DNA from: Nemopilema nomurai
Lineage: Eukaryota; Cnidaria; Scyphozoa; Rhizostomeae; Rhizostomatidae
NCBI GenBank assembly: GCA_003864495.1
Contig: ML133409.1
Coordinates: 522,966-586,965 of the forward strand
Direction: 5' to 3'
Length of the DNA: 64,000 nucleotides
Shown here: in pieces, positions 35,801 to 47,807 of the stretch
How positions within the stretch are numbered: the first letter of the stretch is position 1
Layout: every line of letters starts with the position of its first letter
The notes under the pieces: generated by a model
Database searches by the model: none
What the model was told of the DNA's origin: nothing
Seen by the model: the letters and a program-made list of their open reading frames with translations, nothing else
Position numbers and translations under genes: made by a program

Positions 35801-38800
35801 CCGATGTATCGGTCCTCTCATTATTTCTTCATCTCTGGTGTCTGCTGCCTTGTACCTGAAGAATGCCTTTCTCTTTCAACTTCTTCAATATCATCTTCAT
35901 CTCTTGGCTTCCGTCTTCTGTCTCGCCGCAATTCCGATGTATCGGCCCTCTCATTATTTTCTTCATCTCTGTGTCTCTGCCTTGTACCAGAAGAATCCCT
36001 TTCTCTTTCAACTTCTTCCATATCATCTTCATCTCTTGGCTTCCGTCTTCTGTCTCGCCGCAATTCCGATGTATCGGTCCTCTCATTATTTTCTTCATCT
36101 CTGTGTGTCTGCCTTGTACCTGAAGAATGCCTTTCTCTTTCAACTTCTTCAATATCATCTTCATCTCTTGGCTTCCGTCTTCTGTCTCGCCGCAATTCCG
36201 ATGTATCGGTCCTCTCATTATTTTCTTCATCTCTGTCTCTCTGCCTTGAACCAGAAGAATGCCTTTCTCTTTCAACTTCTTCCATATCATCTTCATCTCT
36301 TGGCTTCCGTTTTCTGTCTCGCCGCATTTCTGATGTATCGGTCCTCTCATTATTTGCTTCATCTCTGTCCCTCTGTCGTGAGCCAGAAGTATCCCTTTCT
36401 CTTTCAACTTCTTCCATATCATCTTTATCTCTTGGCTTCCGTCTTCTGTCTCGCCGCATTTCCGATGTATCGGACATCTCATTATTTTCTTCATCTCTGT
36501 CTCTCTGCCTTGTACCAGAAGAATACCTTTCTCTTTCAACTTCTTCCATATCATCTTCATCTCTTGGCTTCCGTCTTCTGTCTCGCCGCATTTCTGATGT
36601 ATCGGACATCTCATTATTTTCTTCATCTCTGTCCCTCTGTCGTGAGCCAGAAGTATCCCTTTCTCTTTCAACTTCTTCCATATCATCTTTATCTCTTGGC
36701 TTCCGTCTTCTGTCTCGCCGCATTTCCGATGTATCGGCCTTCTCATTATTTGCTTCATCTCTATGTCTCTGCCTTGAACCAGAAGAATCCCTTTCTCTTT
36801 CAACTTCTTCCATATCATCTTTATCTCTTGGCTTCCGTCTTCTGTCTCGCCGCATTTCCGATGTATCGGCCTTCTCATTATTTGCTTCATCTCTATGTCT
36901 CTGCCTTGAACCAGAAGAATGCCTTTCTCTTTCAACTTCTTCAATATCATCTTCATCTCTTGACTTCCGTCTTCTGTCTCGCCGCATTTCTGATGTATCG
37001 GTCCACTCATTATTTGCTTCATCTCTGTCCCTCTGCCTTGTACCTGAAGAATTCCTTTCTCTTTCAACTTCTTCAATATCATCTTCATCTCTTGGCTTCC
37101 GTCTTCTGTCTCGCCGCAATTCCGATGTATCGGACATCTCATTATTTTCTTCATCTCTGTCTCTCTGCCTTGTACCAGAAGAATGCCTTTCTCTTTCAAC
37201 TTCTTCCATATCATCTTCATCTCTTGGCTTCCGTTTTCTGTCTCGCCGCATTTCTGATGTATCGGTCCTCTCATTATTTGCTTCATCTCTGTCCCTCTGG
37301 CGTGAGCCAGAAGTATCCCTTTCTCTCTCAACTTCTTCCATATCATCTTTATCTCTTGGCTTCCGTCTTCTGTCTCGCCGCATTTCCGATGTATCGGCCT
37401 TCTCATTATTTGCTTCATCTCTATGTCTCTGCCTTGAACCAGAAGAATGCCTTTCTCTTTCAACTTCTTCAATATCATCTTCATCTTTTTGTTTCCGTCT
37501 TTTATCTCGCCGCAATTCCGATGTATCGGCCTTCTCATTATTTTCTTCATCTCTGTGTCTCTGCCTTGTACCAGAAGCATCCCTTCCTCTTTCAACTTCT
37601 TCCATATCATCTTCATCTCTTGGCTTCCGTCTTCTGTTTCGTCTTGATTCCGATGTATCGGCCTTCTCATTATTTCCTTCATTTCTGTCTCTCTGTCTTG
37701 TACGAGATGTATCCCTTTCTCTTTCAACTTTTTCCAATCCATCTTCATCTCTCTCCTTTCGTCTTTTGTCTCGCCTCGACTCTGATCTATTAATACTTTC
37801 GCTTTCAATATTGTATTTTGCTCCCAAATCATCTCCTCCCTCTTCACGTTGTTTGATTCCATCTTCATCTTTCCGTTTCCTTCTGTTGCTCGTTCTTCCT
37901 TGTAGCGCACTATCGTGTTCTTTAGTGTCTGACCCGGCTCTGTCGCTGGGCCTTTTTCGCTCCATGCCTTTGCCATTCTCATTCATTATCTCTGTAATTT
38001 TGCTGTCTATGTTTTGCTCCAACTGCGAAATCTCTTGGTCAACGTATTCAGTTTCATCGTAGTTTGCAATTAACGAATCACTTACTTTTTCCTTATATTC
38101 TTGACGCCTACTCTCAAAGTCTGGAAACTTCTCCACCTTTCTCTCTTTTTGTCTCTTTTTGTCTCCAGAGTACATCAAGGCATCCTGGTTTTTTGTCCTA
38201 CTAGATTGTGGGGTTGACGTCTCCATATCTTTGCTAGCAAAGTCGTCTTCTTCTGTCGGGTACAATCCTCTACTTTCATTGCTTATTTCTTCCCAGTTAT
38301 CATCATCCTCTTCCCGTTCATGGCGTTTAGATCTTGGTTCCTTTTTCCGTGTGCCTTGTGAGGCATTGTTATCATTAAGGTCAAGATCGTCGTATTCCTT
38401 AAAAAACTTATGTCTTTTTAGCTGGCTTTCTTCCTCTTGGAACTCCAGCTCTCTTTGCTTTTTTCTTTCCAACTTCTTTTGCTCTAATTGCTTCAAAATT
38501 TCTTCAATAAACTTCTCATCGTCATCATCAACGTTTAGATCCTGCGAATCAAAAAATGCTTCTGTGCTTGGCTCAGTTACTTTGATCAGTGGAACCTTCT
38601 TGGTAACTCCTCCACTTCTTGCATCTTTCTGCTCGACATGCTTACTTTTATCTTTCTTCTTGCCCTTTCTATGCAATCTTCCTTCTTTTCTTCCTTGCAA
38701 TGAACCATGCTCATGAGATTCTTCACAATTCTGCTGTACTGATTCATCGCTCAGACTGTACACAGAGTCAAATGAAGCTTCTCTCTTTGTACTCATACCT

Positions 38801-41800
38801 CCATGGACAGCTGCGCTCTGGGATTCCATGTCCCTTGACTCCATATTCAATTCACCCTCCATTATATCGGTGCTTTCATTGCCATTTGTTAGGTCTCCTT
38901 TCTTTCCTGTAGTTGACCCATCTTTCTCACCTGACATCTGCGAAGCTATATCTTCTTCTTCTTCCTTTATGTCATCTCCTTTAGTCTCCTTCTGCTTTGC
39001 TATGTCTTTGTTTTTCTGCGTGCTCATTCGCCTAGTTCTCTTGATTTCCAAAACACGGTCCCAGTATGCGCGCCGCTCTGCTTCTATTAACAGAGACTCG
39101 TTGAATGCATTCTCCATTGTTATCTTCTCGCGAATCAAACTTTTTCCTATGGGGTCCTCATTGAAAAGTCCTGTTTCCCTTAGTTGTATATGTTCTTCCC
39201 AGTCAGATTTATCTGGTGTGTGGTCTCTTGGCAAATTTTGCAGCAGCATCGTCTCGGCAATGGCCAGAAGTTCTGGCGCTTTTTCATCCAAGTCCGAATT
39301 ATTTCCATCATTAATTAATTCATCAGCTGCCTTTACTTTGGTGCCTTTTGGAGCATAGTTTTCACTTGCAGCTTTGAACAAGGCTTCGTCTGAAGCTATA
39401 TTTATGTTGTGGTTTGAAGGGATTTCATTTTCTGCATCGCTTCCCTTTTCCTTGTGCACATTCTCTAAGCTTTCATCAGTTGCTGATCCTTCTTCACAAA
39501 TCTTCCCAGACTTTTTATCAGAATCGACAACAATGCAGTCTTGGTCATTTGAATTCTCTTGCTCCTTAGGCATTATTTGCGAATCATTTAGCGCTTGCGT
39601 CTCTCTCTCTGCATTGTGAGCTCTGTCATCTTCTATCTCACTTCTTCTCTGAATTCTTGTATCTGTTGCTCGTGTGACTTTCTCTCCATTAGATACTGCA
39701 TCTTTATTCATTCTATCAGAAACATTTTGCATGCTGTCATTTACCTTACTGCGCTCTGTTCTTTCTCCAAAGCTCGTGGAGTTCTTCTCTTGATCTACTT
39801 TTGGCTTTGCCTCTCCAGTTTCTTTTGGTTCAGCATCCTTGTCTCTGCGCCTTCTACGGTCTGTCAAACTCATAGAATTTCTCTCTCGATCTTCATCTTC
39901 AGCTTCATTAATTATTGAATTTTCTTCGCCTTTTTGTCTCCTTTTCTCTCTAAAACTCACAAAGTCCTCGTTCTTAGCTTCTTCAGCCTTGGTTTCTTCA
40001 GTTTTCCTTGAGTCAATTTCTTCATTTTCGTTGTTACCATCTTTGTCTCTGCGTTTTCTTCTCTCTCTCAAACTCGTAGAGTCGTTCTCTTGACTTTTCT
40101 CGGCTTTGACTTTCTCAGTTTGCTCTGAGTTCAAATCTTCATTTTTGCTGGTATCATCTTTGTCTCTGCGTTTTCTTCTCTCTCTAAAATTGGTAGAGTC
40201 GTTCTCTTTACTTTCCTCGGCTTTGGCTTTTTCAATTTTCGTTGAGTCTAAATCTTCATTTTCGTTGGTATCATCTTTATCTCTGCGTTCCCTTTTCTCT
40301 CGCAAACTCATAGAGTCGTCCGCGTGATCTTCCTTGGTTTCGGCTTCCTCAGTTCTCTTCTGATTCAAATCTTCATTTTCGTTGGTGTCAACTTTATCTC
40401 TACGTCTCCGTCTTTCTCTCAAGTTCATAGAGTCGTCCGCGTGATCTTCCTTGGCTTTGGCTTCCTCAGTTTTCTCCTGATTCAAATCTTCATTTTCGTT
40501 GGTGTCAACTTTATCTCTTCGTCTCCGTCTCTCTCTCAAGTTCATAGAGTCGTCCGCGTGATCTTCCTTGGTTTCGGCTTCCTCAGTTCTCTTCTGATTC
40601 AAATCTTCATTTTCGTTGGTGTCAACTTTATCTCTACGTCTCCGTCTTTCTCTCAAGTTCATAGAGTCGTCCGCGTGATCTTCCTTGGCTTTGGCTTCCT
40701 CAGTTTTCTCCTGATTCAAATCTTCATTTTCGTTGGTGTCAACTTTATCTCTTCGTCTCCGTCTCTCTCTCAAGTTCATAGAGTCGTCCGCGTGATCTTC
40801 CTTGGCTTTGGTTTCCTCAGTTTTCTCCTGATTCAAATCTTCTTTTTCGTAGGCATCCACCTTGTCTCGGCGTTTCCTTCTCTCTCTCGAGCTCATAGAG
40901 TCTTCCCCGTGACCTTCCTCCTTGATCAGGCTCTTCGGTTGCTTTCCATTATCAGTTTCCATAAAAACAACTGACATTTCTTCAATGCTGGTGCCTAGTT
41001 TGCCTATTGACTTGTCTTGATGCAATTCTGGGTTTGTTTGTCCGGACTCAACGTCATCAGTCTCTGGTTCCTTATCTTTTCCTCTAACCCTCGATACTTT
41101 AATAAGTCCTTTTCTCATGCCAACTTTGATTACGTTTGACTCTGGGTCAACAACAACAACAGCTGACTTTTCGTCATCGAAAGCTGTTTCCCAATCAACT
41201 TCATACTCGAGAACGTGTGTTCCAGACTCCTCATTCCCATCCGATTCTGACCCACTGCCAGTAGCTGTCATCTTTTCTTGATCAGTCCTTCCCGATTGGT
41301 GGTCGCTGGTATCTACAATGCTGCTGTGTTTCTTCTTGTACTCCTTCTTCCGTTTGAGAACATCTTCTTCTTCTGCTTCCTCCTCTAGCTCGCTACTATA
41401 GCCTGACCTTGGCTTCGGAGGCACCAGGTTTGTTGGCGCTATTGTTAGTGCATTGAGGTCTTTGTCAAAACCCATGACCACTGTAACGCTATCGTCCTCT
41501 GATATCATAAGTGAATACTCTGAATCAGTGCTACCTCCCTCGCTGTCTGACATGGTCGGCTTTGCAACCATCTCGAATTCGCATTCCTCGTCATTGCTAG
41601 TGTGACTAGCATCCTTTTTCATCCGCTCTTCCAATGTTTCGTGCTCCATTGCAACATCCTCAAATGATTCGTTAGGATGCCCCTCATGCTCATTGTCAGT
41701 GTTAAAGGCAGTGTCCATGCCAGTATCAAATGCATCCATATCCAAATCTGTAACTGCATCAAAGAAGTCGGTGTCATTATCTTCACTTTGTTGCCTTTCT

Positions 41801-42941
41801 TTCTTTGACAACTGTCTCAAGTTCTTCTTTCGCCGATCTGATTTTGTTTTGTGCTTTCGCCTATCTTTCCTACCTGCGTGGCTTGACTTGTGACTACTCT
41901 CCGGTGTCTGGTGGTCCATTTGAGCAGCTTCCATGCTGAGGTCCTGCTCATTTAGCAATGCCAAATCATCTTCTAATATAACGTAGCTTTCCAGATCTGC
42001 ATTATCAATGTTTTGCTTATCCTGCCTTGTCAATCGGCCTTTCCTAGGATTCCCATCAGAGTTCAAAACAACAGTGATGTTAGCACCAACCTTAAAAGAT
42101 AAAACATCAAGGTTTAATCTTTAATGCAAAACTATAATACAAAACTTTATTGAAATGTCAAGTTGAAATGCCATATAGCATGTATGACATGACATAACAT
42201 GACAAAACATAATGTGACATGGCACTATATGACATGACTTAACATGATATTACATGTCAATATAAGATCTGACATGATATGGTATGGCATGACATGACAT
42301 GACAAAGCATGCACGACATGACATAATATGACAAAACATAACGTGACGGGACATGATGTGACAAGACATAATGTGACATGACGTGACACCACATGATGAG
42401 ACTTAACATGACATTACATTCTCAATATATGATCTGGCACGATATTGTATAGCATGACATGATATAGCATGCAGAACATGACATAACACGAGAAAACATA
42501 ACATGACGTGACGTGACATGACATGACATAATGTGATGCGACATAGCATGACATGGCATGCAATGCAACGTTAAGACCTTGGAAGTACCTCAGGATCATC
42601 AGTTGACATTTCATTTGTAAGAACCCTGTGTTTTCCTTCAGAGTCTAGCGCTGCCCTTCGCTGCTCGTCCAGTTTTTCGCTGTCTGTTCGATTCATCATG
42701 GTTTGCACTTCTGAATCGCCCAACGTTTCATGATCTTCAGATGTTTGGAATGAGAATTTGTCAAACGCTTTCTGCCGCGTGTATAGGCGTTTTGATTTCG
42801 TGTCAAGAGTCCTCTTTGCTGGATCTTCTCCCGTTGTGTGCAAGGTGTCAAGCGTCTTTGGCATGGACGTTGGAAGTTTTTGGCATGGACTTGTCTCCTC
42901 TCTATCATCAACGGAAATTCCAAGCTTTTCAACTTTTTTTG
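32874..42941 (-). CDS. giant repeat-built charged protein, C-terminal half (exons 2-5 of the model)
   Basis: Not a family I recognise. Exons in transcript order are 42941-42589, 42090-34321 (7.77 kb), 33955-33821 and 33193-32874, the last ending in TAG. Phases agree at every join, apart from two frame breaks inside the big exon near 35835 and 35430. The product is rich in Glu, Asp, Arg and Lys. A unique acidic region (42090 to about 40950) includes DSEYSLMISEDDS and VLEYEVDWETAFDDEKSA. It is followed by a 39-residue array (about 40920-39830), a unique region with RAYWDRVLEIKRTRRMS (39080-39020) and KFPDFESRRQEYKEKVSDSL, and then a 44-residue array (about 37800-34700). The end is Ser/Arg-rich. 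No signal peptide or membrane segment was seen. The charge pattern predicts long helices or disorder, suggesting a scaffold or cytoskeletal role (inference). The first exon starts in phase 1, matching the donor at 47808, so this half probably continues the 47808-55455 exon. Confidence 0.75.
35423..35445 (-). other. frame break 2 in the 44-residue array
   Basis: The unit here reads ctctctttcttcatc where neighbours read ctctcattattttcttcatc, a five-base deletion. The repeat frame changes register again and from here runs cleanly to the donor at 34321. Confidence 0.85.
35817..35853 (-). other. frame break 1 in the 44-residue array
   Basis: Compared with neighbouring units, this copy lacks one t in its cattatttt run and carries extra bases in ctctggtgtctgctgcc, a net gain of one base. 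The frame coming from upstream then stops at 35821-35823, while the repeat frame continues in another register. Confidence 0.85.
39830..40925 (-). repeat. 117-bp (39-residue) in-frame tandem array, about 8 clear plus 3 degenerate copies
   Basis: Units encode SMNLRERRRRRDKVDTNENE, then DLNQEKTEEAKAKEDHADD or close variants. Two adjacent 234-bp dimers, 40336-40569 and 40570-40803, look identical by eye, pointing to a recent duplication. Copies towards 39830 are progressively diverged. Confidence 0.92.
42168..42560. repeat. acatg-based satellite-like intron repeat
   Basis: The intron between exons 42589 and 42090 is filled with variants of acatgacatg. A longer period of about 163 bp is visible: a block starting with aacatgatattacat at 42241 returns near 42404. 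Confidence 0.85.
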
Positions 42942-44382
42942 CTGCATAGAGGAATATGACAGTTATACATAGCTCGGCTAAATAATTAAAGAAGTCAGGG
43001 TTGTTTTGTAATTTAGCCTGTGCTACCTAGCTTCAATCACTTTGAAAAGCCATTGCTGTCCTCAGCAGTTTACTTTCTAGGCACTATACTAAGGGAGTTT
43101 CAGAGTAAACAAAATTGACTCCAAAGAGCAATTCGGGACTAAATAGCTTCTATTTGGTATCTGTGTGCTGCGATAGTCAACTTTCCATCCTTCACGCCTT
43201 ACAAGATCGATGCGAGGTAGCAATAAACGAAAACGACATAACTTAGCAACAAAACTTTTTGGGAAATAAAATCTGATGGAGGAAAAGAAATTAATGAAGG
43301 ACATCTCGACATGATTTTTTTCTATTTATTATCTAATATGATACACAATGGTATACTGTATAGATAGAAAAATGTGAAATGCAGCTAGCTGTTTTGCTTC
43401 CAATGGTTTATGGACCCCGACCTTTTATATATTCTCTATAGCTTAACAGATTACAATAGTGCTTAGAAAAGGAAAAAGACTCCATCTACTTTACGCATCA
43501 CTAATTTTTTTCAAGATTAATTTGATAAAGGATGAGAAACAAACTATTTCATTGTAATGATAGGTTTAATTTGGTATTGAATGATATTTCTTCTATTTAC
43601 CTGAAATATGAAAAACAGATTCTGATTGCTAAAGGAAGACCCAGTAATCAACAGTATAATTGAGCAATCGGTGGAATCTTTTTGAATTATTTTTGTTTTA
43701 AAGTTTCTCCACTAAAAATTATTCGTAAACAGAAGTATTTTCAGCAATGGCTTCATTAGATGTCTATGCAGTTTTATATTTAACATATTGGCTCTATTTC
43801 ATAGACATGCGCATTAAACGTCAATGGTATTGCACCGATTCTTGTGGAAAAGCAAATCTTACTCTCCTTCCAGATATGACGTCACGCACTTACGTGAACG
43901 CCTTGGGAGGATATGAAATCCACCATTTAACGAAAATGTTTTATCCTCCGCTGGGAGATGATCGTTACTTTTGACCTTCTGTATTTGTTACGCCAGAGTA
44001 CCAGCTTCTGTTTTCAATATTATACGGGTGATAAACTTCTTCACAAGCATGGGCTTTAAGTCCAGTCTATTTGGAAGTTAAGTGATTATCCATGTCTCAA
44101 ACCCACTCAGAAAGACAATCGTCCTTTCTGGCAGTTTTTCTAGTCTAAAATGAATGTCTGGGTTTTGTGTGGAGCAGATGGTATTACTCCACTCTCGAAG
44201 ACGACCGTTTTTACATGTTTATAGGTCGATGGAAATGCAGTTTTGTAAATGGCAATTGATAGTGACAAAACAGGATGTGAAGGAGTAACTTCTGCCGCTT
44301 CGGATGTGACATTAACGACAACAGTCGTCCGTCGAAGCAGAGGCCCATCGATCAGTGCGAATTGTGATTGTAACGTAATGAA

Positions 44383-44670
44383 ATGTGCTTGAATTTCGAC
44401 AGCAGCGACTCTTCTTTGCTAAATTTTGCTGTCATGGAAAACGCATCATTCGCGACGAAGAAAAGAAGAATTCGAACGGCGTCAGCAGAGCATGCAGAAG
44501 ATGACGGTGGAAGTAATCGAAGGAAGTCGAAAGACGTTTTATTTGATACCGACATCCTTGAACAAATATCGAGAGAGAATTTTGTTGTTATGGAGAATGC
44601 CTCGACCGCCATACGAAGGCGGAGAATTAGGCCCTCGTCAGTGGGCATAACAGATGATCTCGGAGTGTGA
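44383..44670 (+). CDS. short frame with two related basic modules, doubtful
   Basis: One plus-strand frame carries VMENASFATKKRRIRTAS and, 156 bases later, VMENASTAIRRRRIRPSS. The internal similarity at protein level, the matching length of 52 codons and the shared RRIR-x-x-S context suggest a duplicated module. It lies within the large intron of the giant gene, on the opposite strand. No splice sites or start context make it a convincing gene, and the second half may be a decayed copy. Function unknown. Confidence 0.25.
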   Translation: MCLNFDSSDSSLLNFAVMENASFATKKRRIRTASAEHAEDDGGSNRRKSKDVLFDTDILEQISRENFVVMENASTAIRRRRIRPSSVGITDDLGV

Positions 44671-46808
44671 CCCAAGCCAATTTGATTTCTTGATGAGAAA
44701 TATTGCTGTTGAAATACCGCGTGTATATATGAATTTCAGGGCACTTCCATCTCTATTTGATGACTGTTTTTACATGTTAAACTAGTGTCCAGATGTGATG
44801 CAAGTTATCATAACTTTGACGTATGCGGCAACTTCTGCCCTTGAAAAATAAACTTGATTTCCGAAGCGTAATGAAAATATCATTCCCATTATTGTTTATA
44901 ATGTTTATAGCAGAGGAGATGATTATTTTAGAGATGATCATCTAGTTGGCCAGCTCTGGGCCGTTAAACCAATTACTTTTGCTTGGAAGCTTTTTTTTCG
45001 AATAACATTTTTAAGTGTTTGTTTTTTTATTATTTCATTTTATTTTATTTGATGATACAGTGGTAGCTGAATATCTTAGTTTTGACCAAACGAAGATTCT
45101 TCAAATGAAATTCTGAACATGTAAAAAATTATTTGTATACCGGTTAAGCACCTGCTCAAGAATTTGTGCTTCAAAGAACCTTTATTAATTAGCATCGCAT
45201 CAAGTTACATTTTATTAGCTGACTCGTTCATAAATGTTGAATGAATTGTGTGCTAGAGTCTGATGTTTTTTAATTTTTTAAAAAGGAAGTGAAAGATTTA
45301 AGATATATTGACAGAACTGAAAACATCTATTTGAGAATATTTTATAGCTTGCCTTCAAGTTAGTATGGTTTGCGATTATAAATGTATAACTTACTGATGA
45401 CATGAATTGACTGAATAATGCTGCTTTTATATTATCGAATAGCATTTCTGATTCCAATTTAAGCATTTTCAGATCAGGTGGAATTTTTGTTGTTCTAAAA
45501 CTCTTTTTCTTTGTCAAATCGTAAATTTTTAAGGCTGTAAGTAGTCATAATAAGTAAGTGAGTAGTCGTTTGATGACGTGGTTTTTGTTCTTGCAATCCT
45601 CTGAGCAGAAATTTACTATTTTACTCAAATTCATTAATAATGATAAAAACCCACCACTGTGCAGCAATCTAAGCAGTCTGGAATTCCGTATTCTCTTATT
45701 TTCCATGATAATACCTTGCTTCCAGAGATTGCTATCGCCCAAAATTACAGAAACATGCTTCTCTGACCGATAGAATCTTCAAAAGAACAGGCTGGTTTTA
45801 CATTTGGCCACACTCATATCACGCCGTGCGTGTTTTACGCTAGTACGACGATCCAAATTGGATTTATTAGCCATATCCAAATTTCTGGTCGAACTACCAA
45901 AACACAACATTGTTTTCCCAAAGTGAATTTACTTCTGAACCAACCATTAATGACATGTATGGCTGTATGGTTTGTCATTGACAACCACTCAGTGTTTACC
46001 ATTGTCAGCAAATCTGCTTCGGCCACCTAAAAGTACCAAACAAGCACTGCGCCATGAATAAATGTAGACAAAGGCCATCTGAACAAAACTAAGCTTTGCT
46101 TTTAGCTTCGCTTCAAGCTTTGAATTTTCATGGACACATTGTCCACCTTTTGGTATAAATAGTTTTCACAATCCACCCAGCAGATTGCAATTAACAGAAA
46201 TTATTTTCAATAATGTAATCTAGTTAGATTTCTCATTTTCTCCAATCAAAGTATTTAGCAATATTCTAATCGGTCAGAGTATTTGGCTCCCTCCTTCTGT
46301 GAAGTTCAACCAGACAGAAATGCTGCGCAGTGTTCTTCGAACGGTAACTCCCTCGTTTGTTATAGTGAAGCATGAAAACTACTTGTGTTATGTAACTGAC
46401 TAGGATATTTCAATTTTGAAGGTTCATTAAGATCTTCAAAAGCCAAGCACCAACATTCACAGCGTGCAAAATATAAAATCTTAATAAGCAGTTTTTTGAG
46501 AGAGGATTCAAAGGGAAGTGCAATATGTCACTCAATGACATCGTTCGATGCTTTGCTGACGTCAACGCCAATATGTGAATCCTATTCGGAGAATTTAATG
46601 ATGAGCCCTGCAGTCTGATAATAAATATTTCTAAGCATGCCATATTTTTGATTTTGGGAATTACACTGTTTTAAAAAGTTACCTAGAAAAAATTTATCTG
46701 CACCCTAAAGAATTGAATGAATTTACGCCTGATTTGTACAATTCTTAAAAAAAGGAGCTTAAACTGTACAGGAACAATCATGTCAGTTGTCAATATATTG
46801 CAGTAGAA

Positions 46809-46928
46809 ATCATGTCTGTTGTAAGCTGTACAGATGCAGTCACGTCGGGTGTGAGTTGTGCAGGTTTAGTCATGTCGGATGTGAGTTGTGCAGGTTTAGT
46901 CGTGTCGGATGTGGATCGCATAGGTGTG
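46809..46928. repeat. 30-bp minisatellite, four copies
   Basis: Copies begin near 46809, 46839, 46869 and 46899 and share gtcggatgtgagttgtgcag. The middle two differ at only two positions; the outer two are diverged. Confidence 0.8.
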
Positions 46929-47364
46929 TTTTGACTGATGCAATGTTCATCTGAATGCACTGTCTTTACCTTCATCATTACTTTACACCAAAATTTGAGA
47001 ACGAGATTAATTGTAGAGGATCTAGATAGCAGTTTTGTTTTTTTCAAATGTTAAATTTATCTCAGTTATGTTGCATTCATATTGTTGACGCTCGATGGCC
47101 TAACATTAAGAGTAAAGGAAGATGTTTTAAGACGGCTATTATCGGTAATTGTTTAGCATGCTCGCCTCCGCGTCTCCCTATATTTTAACATCTTATATTT
47201 TTCTAAAGGTTTATCGGTGAAGCAAAGCATTTAGTGCAGTTCAACAACCAGAACAACTTTAGAACTGGTAGTATATAAAAATATATCAACATAAATGGGG
47301 CGCGACATGCTTTTGTGTCGTCTGAGAATTATTATGTTAATCTACAGTTCGTCTTCACCTGCAG

Positions 47365-47521
47365 GTACCTTCACAATTGACCCTTTGCTCTAAAGAGGAA
47401 TCAGATGTCAGTAATAATAGGCTGAACTCAAGCAGTAGATCCCACGCAGCAGTGTTTTTCTCTGTGAGTTACAAGCGCCCTTGGGCTGCGGTTATCCAAC
47501 ACTACAGTACTATCGATCAAG
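47365..47521 (+). pseudogene. exon-like fragment with a kinesin switch-I-like motif
   Basis: A 157-base block lies between a CCTGCAG acceptor and an AAG/GTATTT donor and is open in phase. It contains NNRLNSSSRSHAAVFFSV. Kinesin motors carry N-x-x-SSRSH followed by a hydrophobic strand at switch I, and forms like LNSSSSRSH occur in kinesin-6. Here one residue is missing relative to that pattern, and neither a P-loop nor DLAGSE is visible nearby. It may be a stray motor exon or coincidence. It lies on the opposite strand in the large intron of the giant gene. Confidence 0.3.
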
Positions 47522-47807
47522 GTATTTTACAATGTTATCTTGATCCCTTTGTGGCAAGTAAGTGTTTCTCCTTTTCGAGAAAACGCGCCGATAATTTTCA
47601 ATGAGTGGGAAATGCGAGAACAGCGGGACTGATCAGACCAGCTGGCAGTCGACCGTTTGTGGACCAGATGAAAGAGGTACTTAAGTTTGGAACCCGATCG
47701 AAAGTACAGCATGCTGCAAAGTGGTATTGAAAATAATTGAGACATTTTCGGTACTACAGGAAATCAACAGGCATAGATATATTTACTGCAAGACACCAAC
47801 AACTTAC

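Larger units (their letters stand above)
34700..37800 (-). repeat. 132-bp (44-residue) in-frame tandem array, about 23 copies
   Basis: Each unit encodes SELRRDRRRKPRDEDDIEEV, then ERERDSSGTRQRHRDEENNE, then RTDT or KADT. Period 132 bp was measured between successive gatgtatcgg words (for example 35148 and 35280). Identity is highest at 35850-37650 and decays towards both ends. Larger composite units recur, for example around 36250-36420 and 37180-37350. The array alternates basic and acidic blocks, typical of a stable charged helix. Because 132 is divisible by three, several other frames also stay open across it. Confidence 0.95.
42942..47807. other. large intron (4.87 kb) joining the two halves of the giant gene
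   Basis: The flanking exons both break after the first base of a codon, so direct joining is possible. The stretch contains a 30-bp minisatellite, a kinesin-like exon fragment and a short plus-strand frame with an internal repeat, each listed separately. Otherwise I see no exon on either strand. Confidence 0.4.

Noticed and set aside
34378..35859. 493-codon plus-strand frame
   Set aside because: Antisense shadow of the same array and its unique 3' flank.
35829..37982. 717-codon second minus-strand frame (EMKMIWKKLKEKGI type)
   Set aside because: Alternate register of the same array. It does not connect in frame to either flanking exon.
35453..38062. 869-codon plus-strand frame rich in Ser and Leu
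   Set aside because: It is the antisense of the 132-bp array. It has no unique flanking coding sequence, and the minus-strand exon is supported by splice phase.
42414..42614. 66-codon minus-strand frame of Cys/Val/Met/Tyr repeats
   Set aside because: Translation of the acatg satellite in an intron.
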